DNA of 64,000 bases from Epiperipatus broadwayi (taxonomy: Eukaryota > Onychophora > Udeonychophora > Euonychophora > Peripatidae): the NCBI GenBank assembly GCA_028023455.1, contig JAQFVV010006203.1:10390876-10454875 (forward strand), in the 5' to 3' direction. A program made the position numbers and the translations under genes. Shown in pieces: positions 58,406-64,000 of this stretch. The notes beneath the pieces were generated by a model. That model saw nothing but the letters and a program-made list of their open reading frames with translations, did no database searches and was not told the DNA's origin. How positions within the stretch are numbered: position 1 is the stretch's first letter; each line of letters begins with the position of its first letter.

Positions 58406-58720
58406 AACTACAACATGGCTGTGAAATGTACGTGTTTTAAGTCTTTAATTCACCTAATGAGTGGTTGTTCACAAAATACATAAGTAGTGAGAGAAGGCAG
58501 TCTGGAGTTTTCTTACTGGTGAATATTTCAATAGTTTGGTTATATTTCTACAATGCAAACATGTATTCTTACATATATTTCTTTTGATGCAATATACATA
58601 CATGTATATATAAGTATTATTAATGGCAGGTCTTTTAATAATAATATTAAACAAAGAAATCATAAAAAGTGGTATTACGAATGATGATAATAATAATAAT
58701 AATAGTAAAATTATATATTG
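58406..58720. other. intronic DNA with (AAT)n
   Basis: An (AAT/GAT)n microsatellite lies at 58681-58705. Nothing else was recognised. Confidence 0.4.
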
Positions 58721-58930
58721 CTTAATGCAAAAAAAATTTTTTAATAAAATTTCTTTATTTTCCTGACAGTTTTCAACTGTCCAGCAGTCTTCATCAGAGC
58801 ATTCTCAATTTCCTTTACTTTTTTTTTTTTAAGTTAAAGGAAATTGAGAACGCTCTGATGAAGACTGCTGGGCAGTTGAAACTGTCAGGAAAATAAAGAA
58901 GTTTTATTAAAAAAAATTTTTGCATTAAAG
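58721..58930. repeat. near-perfect foldback, arms about 100 bp
   Basis: 58721-58821 is repeated in reverse complement at 58837-58930 around a T-run centre. Each arm, read outward, has GCTCTGATGAAGACTGCTGG, CAGTTGAAA(A)CTGTCAGG and AATAAAG before a T/A tail. The order CTGATGA, small hairpin, GAAAC resembles a hammerhead core, and AATAAAG marks a 3' end, as if two element tails were joined head to head. Confidence 0.75.
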
Positions 58931-59109
58931 AATATATGAGAAGAGTTATTATAAGCAATATATATGAATATATGAAGAAGTGCAAAGAAAGTAAAGAAGA
59001 AGAATAAGAGTATATAATAGTAAAACTAATCATAATAGTTTTTATTAGTACTAAAAGTTAAGAATATTAGCTAAAATAACAATAATAATAAAAATATATT
59101 TAAATTTAC
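58931..59109 (-). other. start of the 22.4-kb intron
   Basis: Begins with the donor GTAAAT at 59104-59109 in minus orientation. No other feature. Confidence 0.4.
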
Positions 59110-59199
59110 CTTTATTTTGATAACTTTAATTTTGGATTTGTTTGGAACATCAAAATTATATTCCAAGTCTACAAATTCTTTAAAATCATCATCCCAAAT
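59110..59199 (-). CDS. exon encoding WDDDFKEFVDLE...KIKVIKIK
   Basis: In minus orientation a T/A-rich tract and AAAAAATAG acceptor precede exactly 30 codons and an AAG/GTAAAT donor. They read IWDDDFKEFVDLEYNFDV, PNKSKIKVIKIK. The pattern W-D-D-x-F-x-x-(F/W)-V-D-x-E followed by x-K-x-K-(I/L)-x-V is what I recall at the end of a ubiquitin-like N-terminal domain in SAMD3-like invertebrate proteins. It starts and ends in phase 0, so the next exon at 36353 joins in frame. It is the most 5' exon found; at least one earlier exon must exist. Confidence 0.7.
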
Positions 59200-59342
59200 C
59201 TATTTTTTAAATTAAAAAAAATCTAATTAATTACAAAGTATAAATACAAAAATACAAATTAATATGCATATTAAACAGAATAACAAAACTAAACATCACA
59301 TGATTACCATTTCTTACGTTTGCTCATAACTGTTATTAAAAC

Positions 59343-59434
59343 AGGCAAAACTCTCCATACAGTAGTCCACTTCTGGCATCCAATGATTACTCTGGCTTGC
59401 TCTGAGTGACACTACTGTATGGAGAGTTTTGCCT
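59343..59434. repeat. small foldback related to the 55.1-kb element
   Basis: AGGCAAAACTCTCCATACAGTAG (23 bases) at 59343 is perfectly repeated in inverted form ending at 59434, around GGCATCCAATGATTACTCTGG-like sequence shared with 55109-55364. It looks like a shortened copy of that family. It sits 150 bases 5' of the exon at 59110 in the host gene's direction. Confidence 0.72.
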
Positions 59435-60097
59435 CTTTAAATAACAAAACTAATTAATCAATTTAATAGAAGATTCCAAGTGCAGATAATTCAAGTTTTA
59501 CCTTCCCTAAGTACTTATTAGAACAAAAAAGTAGAGAATTTTTATATAGGTACATGAAATGCTTTTATTCTGACCAAACAACATGATATGGACTTACAGA
59601 AGACAATTTTATAGAATTTACAGAAAAGCTTATATGTTCTTTCTTTTTTTAGAAAAATTCAAAGAGAAACTAAATAGGAAAGCAATCAAGTAAAGGCATA
59701 GCAATATTGATTCTCTTTTGACTAATAGAAAAATGAAGTTAATAGATCCAACCCATGAAATGATAATTGTATAGCAGGAAGTAAAATTTATTAACTCAAA
59801 TCTTGAGACAAAAACTATTAAGATTAGCGTATCAACACTAAATATCCTAACTTGTAACCATGAGAAATAAAGATGGTAAAACAATATTTTTAATGAAGAA
59901 TCAGTGCAGGGGGAAATCTCTTCAAAAAACCTTCATAGAAAAATCACAATGAAAGCAGTAATCTTCAGGCTTGTCAATAGTTAAATACTGATAGTAAGAA
60001 CAGTATTCCTTTCTTATTGAATGATTTTATATTAACTTTGTCTCTTTGTGTTTCTGGCAGTATGTCTACAATTTTTGAATTTTCAAAGAAAAAAAAA
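59435..60097. other. AT-rich DNA upstream of the first recognised exon
   Basis: No exon with an acceptable acceptor, donor and phase 0 end was found here. Confidence 0.35.
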
Positions 60098-60172
60098 TCT
60101 GTTCCCATTTAGAACTTGAACTCGCAACCTTATGCTTCCCAAGAAAACTCCTTAACAACTGGGCCAACCGAA
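60098..60172 (-). repeat. tRNA-derived SINE head
   Basis: In minus orientation TTGGCCCAGTTGTTAAGGAG (60149-60168) fits an A box with D-loop and GCGAGTTCAAGTTC (60112-60125) a B box with T-arm. The anticodon region reads TTTCTTGGGAA. Stems are imperfect and a T-run terminator follows 15 bases after the B box arm (A8 on the plus strand), so an eroded tRNA pseudogene or SINE is likelier than a live tRNA. Confidence 0.5.
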
Positions 60173-60290
60173 ATGTTTGTAGAATAAAATTTTGTTAATG
60201 TTGATTTCATTATTAAATTAAAATAATATATATATATCTGATCGAAACATTATATTTGTAGAATAAAATTTTGTTAATATTCATTTAACT
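60173..60290. repeat. 78-bp partial tandem duplication
   Basis: TGTAGAATAAAATTTTGTTAAT occurs at about 60178 and again at about 60258 with similar flanks. Confidence 0.5.
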
Positions 60291-61089
60291 CATACTTAAT
60301 TAAAAAGCCAATACATAAGTACTTTTATATAGTAGATGATCAAATAATATTTAAATTTAGAATTCGTTTGTTTAGAGATGTATTTTTTTACTTTCAAGTC
60401 TTATTATTAAATTATAATTTTATTAGTAGATAACCATTTTTTAAAATAATATGTAAATATAACTAAAAAGTAAAAAAAAAAAGATAGAAATAAGGTTTTT
60501 TTAAAAAAAAAATAATGCTTTTATATAAATATCTGACTAAAAAGTACAAAATAACAAAGTAATCCCCTCTTGGTTAATTTGCCATTCTTGGAAAATATCA
60601 AATATTGTTGTTTCATAAAAGCACTTGAGGCTCAAATAAATCATAAAAATAAAAAAGGCTTCAAATGCTTTTATTAAATGAAATATTCCTGCAATTTCCA
60701 TTCAATTATAACTTTTCTTATGAGAGTGTGTTAGGCATATGTTTATAATTTATAATTTAACATTAAATAAATTTGTTTAGTTACATCAAATTGAACTTGA
60801 GTTTATTACAAGTTATCGATGTGCCCTCCCCCCAACTGGTATTGAGATGATAATATCCTCAGCATCATAGCAAAAAAAATGGAAAAATATAATGAAAAGT
60901 TAACAATAATTATTTTGATCAGATTATTAATACTATAACGTTTTCCGTTTTGCTAGGCCTCTATACGCATTATAAATGCGCGAGTTGATCAAGTTATGTC
61001 AAAAAGAAGAAAGTTGTATTTCTATTTCTAAAAAAACATAGCTATATTTCCTGATCAACTCGGCCTAGTAATTGTTGAGAATTATGCTA
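60291..61089. other. AT-rich DNA with a hairpin
   Basis: CTAGGCC...GAGTTGATCA (60953-60995) is matched by TGATCAACTCGGCCTAG (61052-61068), a split inverted repeat. No gene recognised. Confidence 0.4.
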
Positions 61090-62330
61090 TCAACGAAAAT
61101 CAGTTTTTAATTTATTTGAAAGGCGCCAGAGTTCTACAAGAACCCACTGAAACCGTCACATAGCATCTCGCAAATTAAAAAGAAAAGATATTTTTAAAAT
61201 TATCGGTCTTAGATTTTAAGAATCGGTAATTCTACCGTAAACTAGAATTATCTTTAAATATTATTTTTCCTGGAACCTACAACATATTGGCAAAGGTAAA
61301 TTACGTTTTAAATCTTATTAAACTAATAATAAATTTAACAATAAAAAATGATAATTATTATTAATAACAAACAAATGAAAATTGGTATTAGAAATATTTT
61401 TATTCTAATAGATTAAAAAATGTTTGAAGTAAATTATTTATCAAATAAATTGGGGAGAACACACTTAATTCAGACGTGAAATATTAATAAAATAAAGCAA
61501 TTAACATAAGTAATTAAAAGTTCTTGAGTACACAAGAGTCTCTTAATTAATTAAATGAAAGTCTATATCGGGGTCCTGTTATAAGCTTATTTTTACGAGT
61601 AGTTTGTAAAATGGTTAAATTTGTCACAATCAGTATAATGAAGCATAACTTACTGGTAAATTTATTGGGAAAGTAGTAGATAACTATGCATAGTTTTTTG
61701 GGTAGAATCAGCTCGGCCTTTGGGGTATTATTTGATCTTGTGGTCCATTCTTTTAGTCAGTCACGAAGGCTTTTCTGGTGTACATCTTCAGGCACGATGT
61801 CCGCAGAAGCTCCGGTTCACTCCAACATGCCGAATTATTTCAGTGTAGAGTGATCCTGGATATATTATTGTTATCCAGGATCAACTAGAGAAACAAATGA
61901 AACAAGACGTTCTTCAAACTGACCTCTGCCTTTTATACTAGAGGCCCAGTTTTCAGACTTCTGTGCATGCTATTATCATGGTGTTTTTTGGTTCATAATC
62001 TTGTAGATTCTTTATAAAATTTACGTTATAAAGTTCTCTTTTTTTTTTATCAAGTTTTTCGGCCATCTTTAATTAGCCAAAATATTTTTCTTTTAGCTTA
62101 TCTTTTTATTTGCTTTTAGAATACTTTTGTTCTCTTCAATTCTACTTTTATTTCTAATTACATTAAAAAAAAATGCGAAAGAATAATTTAACTTTCATTG
62201 TACGTTTTTTTAAAAAAATAAATTATACTCAAAAAAAATCTAAATTTACTTTTATTTTTTTAGCTTTTACCAAATACCAATATATTTGTACCATACATAA
62301 ACATTACAATACAGAAGGAAATATAATAGA
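61090..62330. repeat. dispersed repeat, copy 2 (partner at 34.0 kb)
   Basis: Aligns in order with 33990-35400. This copy has a GC-richer part (61560-61960) containing, on the minus strand, TATAAAAG (61930-61937) with TCAGTTTG 15 bases downstream, and a perfect hairpin GATCCTGGATA-9-TATCCAGGATC (61852-61882). A promoter-bearing retroelement LTR on the minus strand is plausible. Confidence 0.5.
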
Positions 62331-62419
62331 TAAAATTAAACAGAGAAGAAATTTGATACGAAGAGTTTTAATGTTTTCTATCAGTAATTAGTTATAATTG
62401 TGAGATTTTCATAGCTAAC

Positions 62420-62700
62420 AAAAATGTAATATAGAGACTACAGACTATAAAGAAAAGTATTAAAAAATTTATAGGAATTAACCAGGATGGATCAAAAGTA
62501 AAATATATAGGTGAGAGAAAGAATAAATAATATTGGCACCACTGAAAAAATAAAAAGTTGAGTTGAATTGAATATTTACTAAAAGAGCTGACAAGAGATG
62601 AATAAGCGTAGATTTCAAAAGATCATACAAAAAAGATCACATATTATAGCATGTATAAAATGAGAAAGTCTGCTGCAGTAATGAAAAGAATAAGAAATAT
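62420..62700 (+). pseudogene. possible LINE C-terminal relic
   Basis: Broken plus-strand frames (VRERINNIGTTEKIK near 62510, then a basic stretch) resemble VREQTGVTDLIEKIKRLKW of the LINE at 13.6 kb. Very eroded. Confidence 0.3.
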
Positions 62701-64000
62701 GAGAAATTGAATTAAACATGAGAAATCTTCCATCCTGTTGTGGAGTTTCTCATTATTCTGAATTCTAAAAACAAAGATTAAATTAGAGTATAAAATTAAT
62801 ATATTTTGTTGATAATCTATATATATATTGTACCCAAAAATAAAAACATTATTTATGATAAACAAATATAATGCATGTCTTTTTAAATGATGCAATATAC
62901 ATTAGTAAAGGAACAATAAAGAGGAAAGTAATATTTATAATGATCAAGTATCTTGGCTTAAATGTAGTATCTTAGTACTTAGTAATATCACTTGCCTTTA
63001 GGCAGAGAACTTAAGAAACATATTACAAATAGTGAATAATAATAAAAAAAGCAAGACAAAATACCGTATAACAAGATTTTTAAATGTTAGACTGTTTATT
63101 GCAAAACTTTGTATAATTAGTGAAATGCATTCCTACTTTTTCACCTGTGACATGGATTATAGCTTGATTTTTAACATGGTGTACACACTATAAGCATTAT
63201 TAAACAGAAGTACCATGAAAAGTCACTGTATTTCAATATACATGCAAATTTTTAGATTTGTTGGAATTCTTAAAACAACTGATACTTATTACATCAATTG
63301 AGGCAGTTTTTAGTGAATATGAATAATATAGAAAGGATCTGCTAGTAAATACCATAAAATATCTAATACTTCATATAACTAATGGATTTTCAAATTTTTA
63401 ACCTAAAGAAATAAATGCTTAGAGTATATTTATTTTACACTTGGGTGCTGGATTATTAATGTACAAAAAAACTCACAACAGTAAGTCATTAAGAAATTAA
63501 AATCATATCATGTTATCTGAAATTTTACAAATATCAATATGAAACTAATAATTAACTCTTAATTAAATTTATAAACCATATATATGAAAAGTTTTGAACT
63601 AAATTATCTTATTAGCAAATAAAAATAATTTTGTTAATGTAAAACAACTATCTTTGTTGGCTGACATATTATTAATGATAACTGTAGCTGAACCTTAGAA
63701 CTTAAAACCCATATCCAATATTTTATTGTAATGAATATGCAGACCAATTTTTACTATCTGGTAGCAAACTTGGTGGCTTCAGTTGATTTTTGAGTCATCA
63801 CAGAATGTTTTGTGCTTTTAAGAGCTTTTAATACAAATTTGTACTCCTAACTTTAAACACTTTTTTAACAAAAATTTTTTTATTGTAAATAATTTGCATT
63901 TCGACTACCTTGCATTCTTCTTAAGAATTACGATATAATGACAAATAAAATAAACTCATTATACAAATAATACAATAAAAAAATTCAAACAATATCATAG
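62701..64000. other. AT-rich DNA to the window end
   Basis: No exon was supported, although the 5' exons of the minus-strand gene might be expected here or beyond. A minus-strand ATG near 63790 opens 14 codons before a stop and was not called. Confidence 0.3.

Larger units (their letters stand above)
6083..59199 (-). other. span of a minus-strand host gene with giant introns
   Basis: This interval encloses five minus-strand exons that join in frame: 59110-59199, 36353-36705, 24497-24631, 6981-7065 and, less surely, 6083-6115. The introns are about 22.4, 11.7, 17.4 and 0.87 kb and are packed with mobile DNA. Exon junction phases match at every step, which is unlikely by chance for four independent splice pairs. 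The 5' part of the gene, including its start codon and promoter, was not found and probably lies beyond 59.2 kb or outside the window. The product resembles uncharacterised invertebrate proteins with SAMD3-like C-terminal segments; that family call is tentative. Confidence 0.65.

Noticed and set aside
60098-60172. A functional minus-strand tRNA gene
   Set aside because: Boxes are present but the stems are imperfect; eroded tRNA-like sequence.
63740-63800. First exon of the minus-strand gene (MTQKSTEATKF...)
   Set aside because: Frame stops after 14 codons and the donor is weak; not in phase 0.

Overview
The window is very AT-rich (roughly three quarters A+T), full of homopolymer and (TA)n tracts, and carries no prokaryotic-style gene packing. 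It looks like intronic and intergenic DNA of an invertebrate animal. An arthropod is favoured because one promoter has a TATA box exactly 30 bases upstream of a TCAGTT initiator, but the species cannot be named from the sequence.

The main host feature, found by joining splice sites by eye, is a minus-strand gene with at least five coding exons: 59110-59199, 36353-36705, 24497-24631, 6981-7065 and a possible terminal exon 6083-6115. All junction phases agree (0/0, 2/2, 2/2, 0/0) and the joined frame stays open. The encoded protein has an acidic N-terminal segment (WDDDFKEFVDLE), a Ser/Thr-rich linker, and a C-terminal segment with a YPEQYF...KYPHLRD...GY pattern. I tentatively compare it with uncharacterised invertebrate proteins related to SAMD3-type sequences. 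The gene covers at least 53 kb and nearly everything else sits in its introns. Its 5' exons were not found.

On the plus strand a second gene appears to start inside the first. A block of about 2.05 kb holding a TATA/initiator promoter and a first coding exon (MEPTNATS..., or MEPANATS...) occurs twice in tandem (19.03-21.06 and 21.76-23.82 kb). A short GC-rich exon at 29600 could follow it.

The rest is mostly mobile DNA. From left to right: a Ty3/gypsy-type LTR element (503-5838) with decayed gag and protease and a coiled-coil reading frame where pol should be, its 3' LTR split by a 1.8-kb insertion; a GC-richer LTR-like block (about 11.8-12.95 kb); a nearly intact RTE-type LINE (13.35-15.95 kb, minus); minisatellites at 10.6, 25.4 and 29.3 kb; a 276-bp MITE with a TCAAAA target duplication (30.5 kb); repeats with a conserved palindrome (33.3-36.0 kb); a TIR-flanked unit with a tRNA-like and a hammerhead-like motif (37.2 kb); a decayed Penelope-like element with RT and GIY-YIG domains (38.2-39.8 kb); two diverged 2-kb repeats, one interrupted by a 1237-bp TIR element with an 8-bp target duplication (41.6-48.3 kb); a minus-strand gypsy element (48.45-53.46 kb) whose LTR is split by a 2525-bp TG...CA insertion of unknown type; and a 55-59.4 kb zone of foldback repeats and LINE relics. 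No rRNA, functional tRNA or CRISPR array was seen.
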